The notes: a model not told the origin generated them from the sequence alone. A DNA stretch of 64,000 nt from Mycolicibacterium hodleri (GCF_006439015.1 NZ_RCZG01000018.1:1-64000); one strand, 5' to 3'; shown: positions 24,359-32,251, numbered from the stretch's first letter. A program made the numbers and translations.

Positions 24359-24587
24359 TTCGACATCGGCCGACGGAGACACCCGTGTCGTGCGCCTGAC
24401 TGCGGGTGGACCCATCATGGTGCAGGGCCCGGTGCGAATCGAGACGCCCGACGGCGTGGTCGTTGAGTCCGACCGCTTCATGGTGGCGATCTGTACGTGT
24501 CGGCGAAGCAAGAACTACCCACTGTGCGACACCAGCCATCGCAAGAGGACGCGCTCCGAACGACGATCAGACCAGCGTTCGCCGTAG
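24342..24587 (+). CDS. CDGSH-type iron-sulphur protein
   Basis: 81 residues, GTG start inside the 3' end of the methyltransferase gene. The cluster motif is CTCRRSKNYPLCDTSH, i.e. C-x-C-x2-S-x3-P-x-C-D-x-S-H. All three cysteines and the histidine that bind the 2Fe-2S cluster are present, but the usual Gly of CDGSH is Thr. The preceding LTAGGPIMVQGPVRIETPDG strand region matches bacterial CDGSH proteins. No membrane anchor, unlike mitoNEET. Its 3' end overlaps the convergent di-iron-type gene by 21 nt. Likely redox or Fe-S handling role. Confidence 0.88.
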   Translation: MPTSDDSTSADGDTRVVRLTAGGPIMVQGPVRIETPDGVVVESDRFMVAICTCRRSKNYPLCDTSHRKRTRSERRSDQRSP

Positions 24588-25586
24588 CGACGAGTGGCCC
24601 GACACCCAACTCTTCATCATGTGGGCGGACAACCGGTCCTCGACCAGGTCCCTCGCCCGGATCCCGAACACCACGTCACGGTCCAGATGCGGCTCGCCGT
24701 CCACCAGATCAGCCACCACGTCTGTGCGAACGACTTGTTCGTGCACCGCGTCGGCCTCGACGTGCTCGGCATAGAAACGTATGCAAGATGTGGCAGCGCC
24801 CATCCGCTCCAGCGCCTGGACCAGCCGATACGATCCCGGCGGAGACGTGATCTCCGTCGATGCGAAGTGACCGACGGCGGCACCCCGCGATGCTCGATGG
24901 AGTCCGAACATCGACATGAGGTTCACCACGACCAGCGACTCGGCAGGAACAAAGTCCAGGTAGCTCAGATATCCAGAGTCCAGGCCGGCACCGTCCAGCA
25001 GATCGGCGAAGAGACGCTGATGAAGCCGTTCGGCGCGGCCGGCGCCGAACTCGTCGTACTCGATGGCGACGAACGCCGCCTTCGCCCGACCCCCGAGACG
25101 GGGAATCAGCCAGGCATGCGGGTCACCTTCCTTGAGGTGGTAGATCGAGCGGTGCACGAAGTACTCGCGCATCTGCTCCCACGTGCCCTCGTCCCGCAGA
25201 AAATATGACAAACCTTCGCCGTCAACGGGTTCGACGGACAGGGAGTCCATCACGGACTGAGCGGTTTCCGTCTCGTCAGCCTCGCCGACATCACGCCGAA
25301 GGGCCGCCTCGAAAACCTCCTCGAGGGTGGCGCGCAGGTGTAGCAGTCCCGCATCCCACTCCCATCGAGCATCGACGTCGGCGAATCCGCGGTAGTGCAG
25401 TTCATAACAGACATGAAGTGCCAGATGCAGATCCAAGCCGTAGGGATCTACGTTGACCACCGGCGCGTCGATCCGCATCAGATTCCTCCGTGGCGGCCGA
25501 CCTGCGATGAGCTCGAGTACCGCCCCCGACAGTGGACCCACGGCAGCCGGAAGTCTTGGGTCGCGGTTGGTGGTTGCGATAGACAC
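24567..25586 (-). CDS. Haem-oxygenase-like iron-containing redox enzyme (HDO superfamily)
   Basis: 339 residues from a GTG at 25586; a later ATG at 25478 is possible. A longer in-frame start would run across the opposing ferritin-like gene and is unlikely. It is helical, with candidate metal ligands in LHVCYELHYRGF, AIEYDEFGAGRAERLHQRLF and FYAEHVEADAVHEQVV. The last resembles the E/H-x-x-x-D-x-x-H pattern of haem-oxygenase-like di-iron oxidases such as UndA and SznF. Specific chemistry is unknown. It converges on the CDGSH gene, whose Fe-S protein could be an electron or iron partner. Confidence 0.82.
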   Translation of the reverse strand: MSIATTNRDPRLPAAVGPLSGAVLELIAGRPPRRNLMRIDAPVVNVDPYGLDLHLALHVCYELHYRGFADVDARWEWDAGLLHLRATLEEVFEAALRRDVGEADETETAQSVMDSLSVEPVDGEGLSYFLRDEGTWEQMREYFVHRSIYHLKEGDPHAWLIPRLGGRAKAAFVAIEYDEFGAGRAERLHQRLFADLLDGAGLDSGYLSYLDFVPAESLVVVNLMSMFGLHRASRGAAVGHFASTEITSPPGSYRLVQALERMGAATSCIRFYAEHVEADAVHEQVVRTDVVADLVDGEPHLDRDVVFGIRARDLVEDRLSAHMMKSWVSGHSSLRRTLV

Positions 25587-25758
25587 ATGAGTTCCATACC
25601 CGTGTGGCGGCGCCGGAAACTCGGAGACGCCGTAAGTGTGAGACCTTTCCCACAACGTGATGACCGCACGATTACCAGTCGGCTTGGCGGGTACGCCACT
25701 AGAGGAGGTGCACCCCGCGCCGAGAAGTCCATCAACGCCGAAGGGGCGAACCAAGATA

Positions 25759-26718
25759 ATGACGACAGCCACGAATACCCTGATCGCACAGCTGCGCGCC
25801 GTGCTCGATCTGACAAACACAGAAATCCAGGTCGCCGAGACCCGGGTCCTGCAGGCCCGGACCGAAGCGGTACGCACGGAACTCACCCAGAACGCCGCCA
25901 ACGGGCGTGAGCGCGCTGAGGCCATCGAGGCCGCGATCCGCAAGCTCGGCGGACACCCCGACGTGATCGGCCCGTTCTTCGGGCGCGCCGCAGCAGCCGT
26001 CAAGGCACTGACCGAGCAGGCGCAGCCGTTCGACGAGGCACTCCTCGGGGACCTCGCACTGGAGCACCAGCTCTTCGATCGCGCCCGCTACGTCAAGGCT
26101 CTTGCGGTGGCCGCCAAGCAGTCCGAGGTGGAAGAGCTGGCCCAGCGCCTCGTGACTGCTCACGCCGCGACGGTCGATTGGCTGACCACGGTTCTCGCCG
26201 AGGACGCCCTTGGTGGTCCGGCCGCCTTGCGTCGCACTCCCCTGCAGGCAGCCACAGGTACCGCGATCCAGCTGATCAACGTGCCGATGAACTGGTCCGT
26301 CAGGGGTTTGGACAAGGCGGTCGAGACCGTGCGCTCGACTCCCATCGCGTTGAGCGAATTGGTCAACCGCGGTCGACGCGTCGGTGACGTGGCGGCCAAG
26401 ACGGTGTCAGCTTCCCGCGACGCGGCGCTGGAGACCGCGGAGAACGTCATCCGAGACGGTGGGGCCGATAAGGCTGCCGACGTGCTGCACGCCGTGCGGA
26501 CAGCCTCGGGTTCACTCGATTCGAGCGAGCTGCCGATCGACGGCTACGACGAGCTCAACGTGACGGAGGCCGTCGTCGAGATCAAGTCTCTGACCGACGC
26601 GGCAGACGTCCGCGCAGTGCTCGCGTACGAGGAGTCGCACAAGAAGCGTCAGGGCGTCGTCTCTGCTGCGCAGGCCCGAGTGGCGAACATTGCACAGGAA
26701 GTCGTCGGGATCAGCTAA
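25759..26718 (+). CDS. Ferritin-like domain protein with C-terminal LDAP-like tail motif
   Basis: 319 residues from the ATG at 25759. The first about 145 residues form a four-helix ferritin-like bundle (TNTLIAQLRAVLDLTNTEIQV, LALEHQLFDRARYVKALAV, LVTAHAATVDWL). Metal ligands are incomplete by eye, so storage activity is doubtful. A central helical region of about 100 residues follows. The C-terminal LPIDGYDELNVTEAVVEIKSL...VRAVLAYEESHKKRQGVV matches a short module I recall from mycobacterial lipid-droplet or envelope-associated proteins. It is divergent from the di-iron-type gene, with 172 nt between starts, and ends at a strong hairpin. Confidence 0.75.
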   Translation: MTTATNTLIAQLRAVLDLTNTEIQVAETRVLQARTEAVRTELTQNAANGRERAEAIEAAIRKLGGHPDVIGPFFGRAAAAVKALTEQAQPFDEALLGDLALEHQLFDRARYVKALAVAAKQSEVEELAQRLVTAHAATVDWLTTVLAEDALGGPAALRRTPLQAATGTAIQLINVPMNWSVRGLDKAVETVRSTPIALSELVNRGRRVGDVAAKTVSASRDAALETAENVIRDGGADKAADVLHAVRTASGSLDSSELPIDGYDELNVTEAVVEIKSLTDAADVRAVLAYEESHKKRQGVVSAAQARVANIAQEVVGIS

Positions 26719-26736
26719 ACCCCAACGCACACAACC

Positions 26737-26772
26737 GAATCCCCCGCGAGCGATATCGCTCGTGGGGGATTC
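26737..26772. terminator. Perfectly symmetric hairpin between convergent genes
   Basis: An 18-bp inverted repeat with one mismatch and no loop runs from GAATCCCCC to GGGGGATTC, centred on GATATC. It lies 18 nt after the ferritin-like gene stop and 65 nt before the stop of the minus-strand Pro-rich gene. There is no U-tract, so it may be a bidirectional mycobacterial-type terminator. Confidence 0.65.
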
Positions 26773-26836
26773 GTCGTATGGAAGCGCGAGGCCTCATCGA
26801 GGTAGCACGCCGGACGACAGCGGGCCGGCGGGCGGA

Positions 26837-27511
26837 TCAGCCCTCGGGGGGCGGTGGCAGAATCAGTCCGGGAGGCGGCGTCGGCCCGTCCGCGGGGTCC
26901 GGCAAGAACTGCACCAGTCCCGGCGGGATGACCGTACCCGGCGGTGGCGCGGTACCTGGAAGTGGCTGGCCGAGCTGCTGTTGCGGGGCCTGCCCCAGTC
27001 CGCCGTAGGTTCGCCCGGCACGCTGGAGGTCGATCCAGCGTCCGAACCATTCCCGTCGACTGACGTCCGCATTCTCGTTGCCCGGAGCAACGTCGAACTG
27101 TTGGCCCTGCCCTGGGGCGGAGGGCACGTCGTTCAGAGCCGAGGCCCCGTAGGAGTTGTTGAACACGTTCAGGTTTGGGGGTGTCACGGCGCCCGCCCCT
27201 GGCGCGGCGGGCGCCCCGTTCAGACCCAACACCGTGGTCGGATCCAGACCCACGACCGGTGGCGCACCCAACGTTCCGGGAACCGGCACCGCATTGCTTT
27301 GCGCCAGTACGTTGAGTCCGGTTGGGCCGAGTTGGCCCAGCATGGGTACCGTCGGGCCCGGGGGTGGCGGCGGCGGATCACCGGGAATTATCAGTGCTGG
27401 ATCGGGGGGAGGATCGTCGGCCACGGCGGTCGCCGGAAAGGCGACCGCCGCGCCGATGGCGAGCAGGCCGAACGCCGTAACGGCGATCCGATGTCGGTCA
27501 ATCACTCTCAC
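26837..27511 (-). CDS. Exported proline-rich protein
   Basis: 224 residues with a Sec signal (MRVIDRHRIAVTAFGLLAIG..., likely cleavage after ATAVA). The mature protein has low complexity: PPPDPALIIPGDPPPPPPGP near the start, then Gly/Pro/Asn-rich stretches, a short ordered-looking segment REWFGRWIDLQRAGRTYGGLGQ (about residues 152-173), and a Pro-rich tail. I recognise no enzymatic domain. It lies 46 nt downstream of a MspA-type porin gene on the same strand and shares the ADPPPPDPA motif with both porin N-termini, so it may be an envelope or cell-wall partner of the porins. Confidence 0.72.
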   Translation of the reverse strand: MRVIDRHRIAVTAFGLLAIGAAVAFPATAVADDPPPDPALIIPGDPPPPPPGPTVPMLGQLGPTGLNVLAQSNAVPVPGTLGAPPVVGLDPTTVLGLNGAPAAPGAGAVTPPNLNVFNNSYGASALNDVPSAPGQGQQFDVAPGNENADVSRREWFGRWIDLQRAGRTYGGLGQAPQQQLGQPLPGTAPPPGTVIPPGLVQFLPDPADGPTPPPGLILPPPPEG

Positions 27512-27557
27512 GTGCCTCGCTTTTCGGTGCGTCGCATTGTCGAACGGTGGTCGGACG

Positions 27558-28247
27558 TCAGACCGACTTGGTGATGCCGTAGTACGCGACCACGTCGTCG
27601 GTGTCGGTGGTCGAGCTCGTCAGCGTCGCGTAGGACCGCAGGAACGACTGACCGACGCAACCGTCGACCTTGATGTGAGTGTCCTTCAGCGTGACTCGCA
27701 CGGGTGCGGCCTTGAAGGTCTTCTTGTCCACCGTGACCGTCGAGACAGTGCCCGGCTTCGGGTGGATCTCGATGGTGCCGGAGAGGGGGAAGCTGACGCC
27801 CGTCGGCACGATCCCGCCCGTGAGCGATGAACCCGTGGTGCTGATGCCAGCCTGACCGATGAGGCGCACCTGCCCGAGTTCGATGCCACAACCGATCTGG
27901 TACCCCGCCTCGAGCACGCCGCCGGAGAGCGTGGTCTTACCACTGCCGCTGACCGTTCCGGTGAAAGTGCCGCCCACCAGGTACTCGCGCGAGGAGAGCG
28001 CGGTGGTAAGGGGCGCCACCGGAAGCTCGGTCTCGTTGGCCGCCGCAACGGTCAGCGTCCAGCCGTCGGGTGTGGTGACGACCCCGGCTGGCGCCGAGCC
28101 GACGATTCCGTTGTCGACCGGCGGACCGGCGTCGCCGACGGGGACTACGGCTGGGTCCGGCGGCGGCGGGTCGGCCAACGCGAGGGGTGCGGTGCCCATC
28201 GAGGACAGCATGCAAGCCGTAGCCAGTAGAGCGACACGATTCAACAT
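27558..28247 (-). CDS. MspA family porin (paralogue A)
   Basis: 229 residues from the ATG at 28247 (GAAAGG upstream); longer in-frame starts have no signal peptide. After the signal MLNRVALLATACMLSSMG the mature protein begins ADPPPPDPAVV. Strand-rich porin landmarks are REYLVGGTFTGTVSG, GVLEAGYQIGCGIELGQVRL, FPLSGTIEIHPKPGTV and the C-terminal FLRSYATLTSSTTDTDDVVAYYG. MspA-type proteins form octameric channels in the mycobacterial outer membrane. Extra cysteines (GCGI and VDGCVGQ) are absent from MspA itself, so this is a divergent branch whose conductance is unproven. Tandem with paralogue B, 37 nt apart. Confidence 0.85.
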   Translation of the reverse strand: MLNRVALLATACMLSSMGTAPLALADPPPPDPAVVPVGDAGPPVDNGIVGSAPAGVVTTPDGWTLTVAAANETELPVAPLTTALSSREYLVGGTFTGTVSGSGKTTLSGGVLEAGYQIGCGIELGQVRLIGQAGISTTGSSLTGGIVPTGVSFPLSGTIEIHPKPGTVSTVTVDKKTFKAAPVRVTLKDTHIKVDGCVGQSFLRSYATLTSSTTDTDDVVAYYGITKSV

Positions 28248-28284
28248 TGCAAAGCCTTTCAAGTAGTGAGGGGACGGCTGGCTG

Positions 28285-28968
28285 CTAGACGGACTTGGTG
28301 ACACCGAGGTAGGTGATGACGTCATCGGTGTTGTCGGTCGAGCTCGTCAGCGTGGCGTAGGAGCGGATGAAGGACTGTCCCGCGCACTGGTCCGTCTTGA
28401 CCCGCACACCGTTCAAGGTGATGCGGGTAGACGTTCCCTTGAAGGACTTCTTGTCGAGCGCGACCGTGGTGACGGTGCCCGGCTTCAGATACACCTTGGC
28501 CTGCAGGCTCACGCCGAAGCCGCCGGTGACGTTTCCGGTGAACGGAATGCCAATGCCTGGCGTGAAGCTTGCGCCCGGGTTGATCTCGGTCTCGTCGGAG
28601 ATGATGCCGCAGCCGATCTGCTCGCCGGCCTCCATCGAGCCACCGGTCAGCTTGGTCTTGCCACCGCCCGTGATCGTCCCGGTGAACGTGCCCGAGATCA
28701 GGTACTCACGCGAGGAGATAGCGGTGGTGAGAGGTGCCACCGGCAACTGTGTCTCGTTGCTTCCGACGACCGAGAGGTGCCAACCATCCGGAGTGTCGAG
28801 GATGCCGGGGGCAGCCGAGGGGACGGCACCGGTGTCCACCGGAGGCCCGGGTACGCCGACCGGCTGGACGGCCGGGTCGGGAGGCGGCGGGTCGGCCAGC
28901 GCCACGGGCGCGATTCCGACCGGGATCGCAATGCAAACAACTGCCAGCGTCGCAAAACGGTTCAACAT
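28285..28968 (-). CDS. MspA family porin (paralogue B)
   Basis: 227 residues from the ATG at 28968. Signal MLNRFATLAVVCIAIPVG, mature start ADPPPPDPAVQ. It matches the neighbouring porin along its length: REYLISGTFTGTITG, GSMEAGEQIGCGIISDE, FTGNVTGGFGVSLQAKVYLKPGTVTTV, and FIRSYATLTSSTDNTDDVITYLG. Both paralogues share the same two cysteines, absent from classic MspA, which suggests a disulphide in this subfamily. It is first in the porin-porin-Pro-rich row; its promoter must lie in the 402-nt gap upstream, which is unusually long for this window. Confidence 0.85.
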   Translation of the reverse strand: MLNRFATLAVVCIAIPVGIAPVALADPPPPDPAVQPVGVPGPPVDTGAVPSAAPGILDTPDGWHLSVVGSNETQLPVAPLTTAISSREYLISGTFTGTITGGGKTKLTGGSMEAGEQIGCGIISDETEINPGASFTPGIGIPFTGNVTGGFGVSLQAKVYLKPGTVTTVALDKKSFKGTSTRITLNGVRVKTDQCAGQSFIRSYATLTSSTDNTDDVITYLGVTKSV

Positions 28969-29370
28969 GAGTGAATCGGCGCCTCTCGTGGTCACAATCT
29001 CAAGCAGATAACGGATCTGTCGCGACGGAGCATCCAATGGCAGGGTTGCCGGGCGGTTAACGGCGGGCTAACACATTTCGCCTCATTGCCGTCCAATGAG
29101 CGTGGGATGAGAGATCCCTAAGTATCTACGCACCTTGATGTTTCATCCCCAGGGCAGTCTCACAGGTTGATGACATCCGATGGATTGCCATTGGATGTCG
29201 CACGTTGGCTGGCCGTTCACCAGTCGGACACCCGACTGTCCCACCGTGAACGTCGAGTGGTGCCCGACGCGAGGATCACCTGCTGCAGGGTCGGCCACTT
29301 CGGCCGGCGAGCTGGCCCCCTCGCGCGTCGTGCTGGCTCGACTGCGAGACCGACTAGCTTGGAGGAAATC
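28969..29370. other. Intergenic region between divergent porin and exported-protein genes
   Basis: 402 nt with no convincing gene. It must hold the porin promoter (minus) and the promoter of the secreted protein at 29371 (plus). A perfect small inverted repeat CAGTCGG-ACAC-CCGACTG lies at 29221-29238, about 130 nt upstream of the plus-strand gene. GGAGG at 29361-29365 is the ribosome site for that gene. No -35/-10 pair could be assigned with confidence, and long mycobacterial porin leaders are known. Confidence 0.5.
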
Positions 29371-29892
29371 TTGAGGTCATCACGCGTCTGGAAGCGGGCG
29401 GTAGCCGGGTCCTTGATGTCCCTGAGCATGGGAATTATCTTCGTGCCAACGGCTTTCGCCGACGACGGAGCTCCGGACAATCCCGCAGTTCAGGTGGACG
29501 CCGTGCCGATGTCAGACAACGTTCAGGCGCCCGCGGTCACGGCGTGCGGGAACTTCGCTCAGGCGCTGGACGGCGCCGCGCAGTACTACGGGGAGTTCTC
29601 CGACTCGTTCGAGGGGTCGGACTACAACGACCCGGCCGTGCAGAGCAGCAACGAGGTCGGTCGCACTGCCTTGCGCCAGGCCGCCGGAGTGGCAATGGAT
29701 TCCGCGAACACGCCCGGACTCGATCCCAGCGTCGCCGATCCGATGCGGTCCTGGTCAGCGGACGCCACCAAGCTGCTCCTCAAGATGGCGCTCCACATCT
29801 CCGGCGAGAGCCTCAATACAACGGCGACCGAGATGAACACCGACGCCACCAATGCTCAGCAAGCCTGCGCTGCGGCCGGCACTCATGCCTGA
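29371..29892 (+). CDS. Conserved exported protein, mycobacterial, function unknown (TTG start)
   Basis: 173 residues if it starts at the TTG at 29371, which sits 5 nt after GGAGG and opens directly into a signal peptide (RSSRVWKRAVAGSLMSLSMG..., cleavage after TAFA). Longer in-frame ATG starts would bury that signal. The mature protein is helical, with one cysteine near the start (VTACGNF) and one near the end (QQACAAAG), suggesting a single disulphide. Motifs VGRTALRQAAGVAMDSANTPGLDP and WSADATKLLLKMALH look like a conserved mycobacterial secreted family, but no function is known to me. Followed 6 nt later by a sensor lipoprotein gene. Confidence 0.75.
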   Translation: MRSSRVWKRAVAGSLMSLSMGIIFVPTAFADDGAPDNPAVQVDAVPMSDNVQAPAVTACGNFAQALDGAAQYYGEFSDSFEGSDYNDPAVQSSNEVGRTALRQAAGVAMDSANTPGLDPSVADPMRSWSADATKLLLKMALHISGESLNTTATEMNTDATNAQQACAAAGTHA

Positions 29893-29898
29893 CGCCTG

Positions 29899-30585
29899 GT
29901 GAAGCGCGTCGCCGTAGGAGCGTTCGCACTCGGTGTGGCGGTGACGGCACTTACGGGCTGCTCCGGCAAGGACGACCGAGGTTCGTCGCCTCCGGATCTG
30001 GTTCCCGCCAATGCGCTCGACGGAGTACTGCTGAGCACCAACGAGATCGACTCCCTGACGGGAAGCAGTGGCATGGTGGCCCATCCCCGCGTTCAGACGA
30101 TGAGCGATCACCGCAATCTCCTGCCCAACCTCAACTGCCTGGGAATCTGGCAGGTCAACGAAGCCGGGGTCTACGGCTCCGATGGCTGGATCGCCCTTCG
30201 CCAGGAGCTCCTTCGATCACCGGACACGGACGACTGGCACACCCTCGTCGTGCAATCCGTCGTCAACTATCCCTCGACCGACGCCGCGCGGGACTTCTTC
30301 GCGCAGTCCGCGGATCGTTGGTCGAAGTGCACCAATCACAACGTCAACATCACACTCAACGACAAGCCGCTGCCCAAGTGGCGAAGCGGCGACCTGACCA
30401 AGACCGATGCCGAATTGGCCATACCGTTCACCAGGCGCACCGCCACCGGCGTCGAGTCCTGCCAGCGCGTGTTGGCGGTCGCCAACAACGTCGTCATCGA
30501 CGTGCAAGCTTGCACGCGCGACGCGTCGACGGTGACGGAGGCTGCGGCCGTAGCCGACGCGATCGAGTCCAAGCTGCTGCGATAG
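29899..30585 (+). CDS. PknH-like extracellular sensor-domain lipoprotein
   Basis: 228 residues, GTG start 6 nt after the previous stop. The lipobox LTGC is near residue 20. The mature part has the sensor-domain pattern: LLSTNEIDSLTGSSGM, NCLGIW, YPSTDAARDFFAQSADRWSKCTNH, SGDLTKTDAELAIPFTRR, CQRVLAVANNVVIDVQACT. The four cysteines fit the two disulphides of the PknH extracellular domain. Stand-alone lipoprotein versions are frequent in mycobacteria (LpqQ/LppH-like). Ligand unknown. Probably cotranscribed with the secreted protein upstream. Confidence 0.85.
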   Translation: MKRVAVGAFALGVAVTALTGCSGKDDRGSSPPDLVPANALDGVLLSTNEIDSLTGSSGMVAHPRVQTMSDHRNLLPNLNCLGIWQVNEAGVYGSDGWIALRQELLRSPDTDDWHTLVVQSVVNYPSTDAARDFFAQSADRWSKCTNHNVNITLNDKPLPKWRSGDLTKTDAELAIPFTRRTATGVESCQRVLAVANNVVIDVQACTRDASTVTEAAAVADAIESKLLR

Positions 30586-30587
30586 CG

Positions 30588-30920
30588 CTACCCGATGCCC
30601 ACACCGATGCCGAAGCTGCCACGATCGCCGTCCCCGTTGGGACAGGACACGTCGACGTAGACGGTCGTGAACGTGCCGTCGGTGGGCGCCGTGTCTCCCG
30701 GATTGTTGACCCCGGTGACCCAGCAGTCTGACAGCGGCTTGGTATCGAAGCCGTTGACCCAGTTGATCTGCACGTTGTAACCCTGCGATTCCAGGTCGTC
30801 GACGACGGTGCTGGCACTCCGGCCGTTGGCGGACGACGACGGGTCGGCCGCGGCCGCGGGCGCGTAGCCGACTACCGAAACCGCGACGGCACCGGCCAGC
30901 ACCGCCAGGCAACGAGACAT
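30588..30920 (-). CDS. Small secreted protein with PASTA-like sequence pattern
   Basis: 110 residues. A Sec signal (MSRCLAVLAGAVAVSVVGYA, cleavage after PAAAA) is followed by STVVDDLESQGYNVQINWVNG, DCWVTGVNNPGD and TFTTVYVDVSCPN. The helix-strand order and VVDDLESQGYNVQ ... VTGVNNPG ... VYVDV resemble a single PASTA-type unit with two cysteines, a form common among small mycobacterial exported proteins. Function unknown. It converges on the sensor lipoprotein gene with 2 nt between stops. Confidence 0.75.
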   Translation of the reverse strand: MSRCLAVLAGAVAVSVVGYAPAAAADPSSSANGRSASTVVDDLESQGYNVQINWVNGFDTKPLSDCWVTGVNNPGDTAPTDGTFTTVYVDVSCPNGDGDRGSFGIGVGIG

Positions 30921-31078
30921 ACCGAGACGTTACGCCCAAGCACCGGTCGGGGTGGCGACGAGACGACTCCGTGATGAGTGACTCTCCGTCACCCCTGCCG
31001 GGTCGAACGTATCGTTGCCCCCACATTCGCTCGTCCGCCTCAGGACGGCGAGGACGGCATACACGACGGAAGGCAACC

Positions 31079-31882
31079 ATGGTGGACGGCCATACCACTA
31101 CGCAGACAGAGCTTTTCGACCTGACGGGTAAGTATGCATTGGTCACCGGAGGAACCCGTGGCATCGGCCTGATGATGGCCCGCGGCCTTCTCCAAGCGGG
31201 TGCCCGCGTGGTGGTGAGCTCCCGAAAGGCCGATGCGTGCGATCGCGCGGTGGAACTGCTCTCCGAGTTCGGCGACGTACGCGCCCTTCCCGCCGACCTG
31301 TCCAGGCACGACGAATGCCAGCGCCTCGCCGACCTCGTCACCGCCGACTCCGACGGCCTCCACATTCTCGTCAACAACGCAGGCGCGACGTGGGGCGAGC
31401 CGTTGGAATCGTTCCCGGACTCCGCATGGAACAAGGTGATCGACCTCAACCTGAAGTCTCCGTTCTGGCTCGTCCAGGCGCTACTGCCCGCGCTGCGGGA
31501 AGCGGGCACCGCCGACGACCCCGCCCGAGTCATCAACATCGGCAGTATCGACGCCATCCATGTCAGCCGACTGCCCGTGTACTCGTACGCCAGCAGCAAG
31601 GCGGCACTGCATCAGCTCACCCGCGTGCTTGCCCGTGAGCTGGGCCCGCAACACATCACCGTCAACGCGGTGGCACCCGGCCCGTTCCCGTCGAAGATGA
31701 TGGCGGCGACGCTCGATGCCTTCGGCGAGGCGATCGCGGCGTCCGCGCCGCTGCGCCGCATCGGACGGGACGACGACATGGCCGGAATCGCCGTATTCCT
31801 CGCCAGCCGCGCGGGTTCGTATCTGACGGGGACGGTCATCCCGGTCGACGGCGGCATCGCGACGACCGCGTCGGGCACGTAG
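31079..31882 (+). CDS. SDR family oxidoreductase (glucose/gluconate dehydrogenase-like)
   Basis: 267 residues from the ATG at 31079, with GGAAGG upstream. Rossmann motif TGGTRGIGLMMARGLLQAG, NNAG, catalytic Ser in INIGSIDAIHV and YASSK, and PVDGGIAT near the end. Full classical SDR set. The closest pattern I recall is the gluconate 5-dehydrogenase/rhamnolipid RhlG-like group, but substrate cannot be assigned. It stands alone between a small secreted protein and a DUF1622 membrane protein, whose stop abuts this stop. Confidence 0.87.
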   Translation: MVDGHTTTQTELFDLTGKYALVTGGTRGIGLMMARGLLQAGARVVVSSRKADACDRAVELLSEFGDVRALPADLSRHDECQRLADLVTADSDGLHILVNNAGATWGEPLESFPDSAWNKVIDLNLKSPFWLVQALLPALREAGTADDPARVINIGSIDAIHVSRLPVYSYASSKAALHQLTRVLARELGPQHITVNAVAPGPFPSKMMAATLDAFGEAIAASAPLRRIGRDDDMAGIAVFLASRAGSYLTGTVIPVDGGIATTASGT

Positions 31883-32251
31883 TCAGGTCTGAGCCGGCGC
31901 CACGTCGGTCGCGCGGGGCTGGCTCTGCCAGGGCCATCGTCCGGTGATCTCGAGCTCCAGGGAGAAGCTGAGGAACGTCCGGATCGCCACGATCCCAGCG
32001 AGCACGGCCACGCTCTGCGCGTTCGGGGTGATCGCCACGGTGCGAATGATGTCTGCGGCGACCAGGAATTCGAGGCCGAGCAGGATGGTTCTGCCGAGCT
32101 GTTCGCGGAAGTATCGATATGTGTCGGGAGCCTTGCGCAGCAGTCGACCAATGGTGATCCCGCCTGCCACCACGGCACCGATTGCGATGATCGCGACACC
32201 GACCCCATCGATGACCTTGGCGACGAGCTCGACGCTCTCGATGAAGTCCAC
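31883..32251 (-). CDS. DUF1622 family membrane protein
   Basis: 122 residues. Three hydrophobic segments are visible: VIDGVGVAIIAIGAVVAGGITIG, TILLGLEFLVAADIIRTVAI, and SVAVLAGIVAIRTFLSFSLELEI. The charged linker LLRKAPDTYRYFREQLGR between the first two is the conserved part of DUF1622. Family function is unknown. Convergent with the SDR gene and divergent from the polymerase-domain gene (77-nt gap). Confidence 0.85.
   Translation of the reverse strand: MDFIESVELVAKVIDGVGVAIIAIGAVVAGGITIGRLLRKAPDTYRYFREQLGRTILLGLEFLVAADIIRTVAITPNAQSVAVLAGIVAIRTFLSFSLELEITGRWPWQSQPRATDVAPAQT

Noticed and set aside
25587..26003. N-terminal extension of the haem-oxygenase-like gene
   Set aside because: It would be encoded antisense to the ferritin-like gene and its promoter; the GTG at 25586 gives a sensible start.
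30217..31599. 460-codon antisense frame across the sensor lipoprotein and an SDR
   Set aside because: Arg-rich low-information translation, no motif, and it conflicts with three genes that have signal peptides or catalytic motifs.
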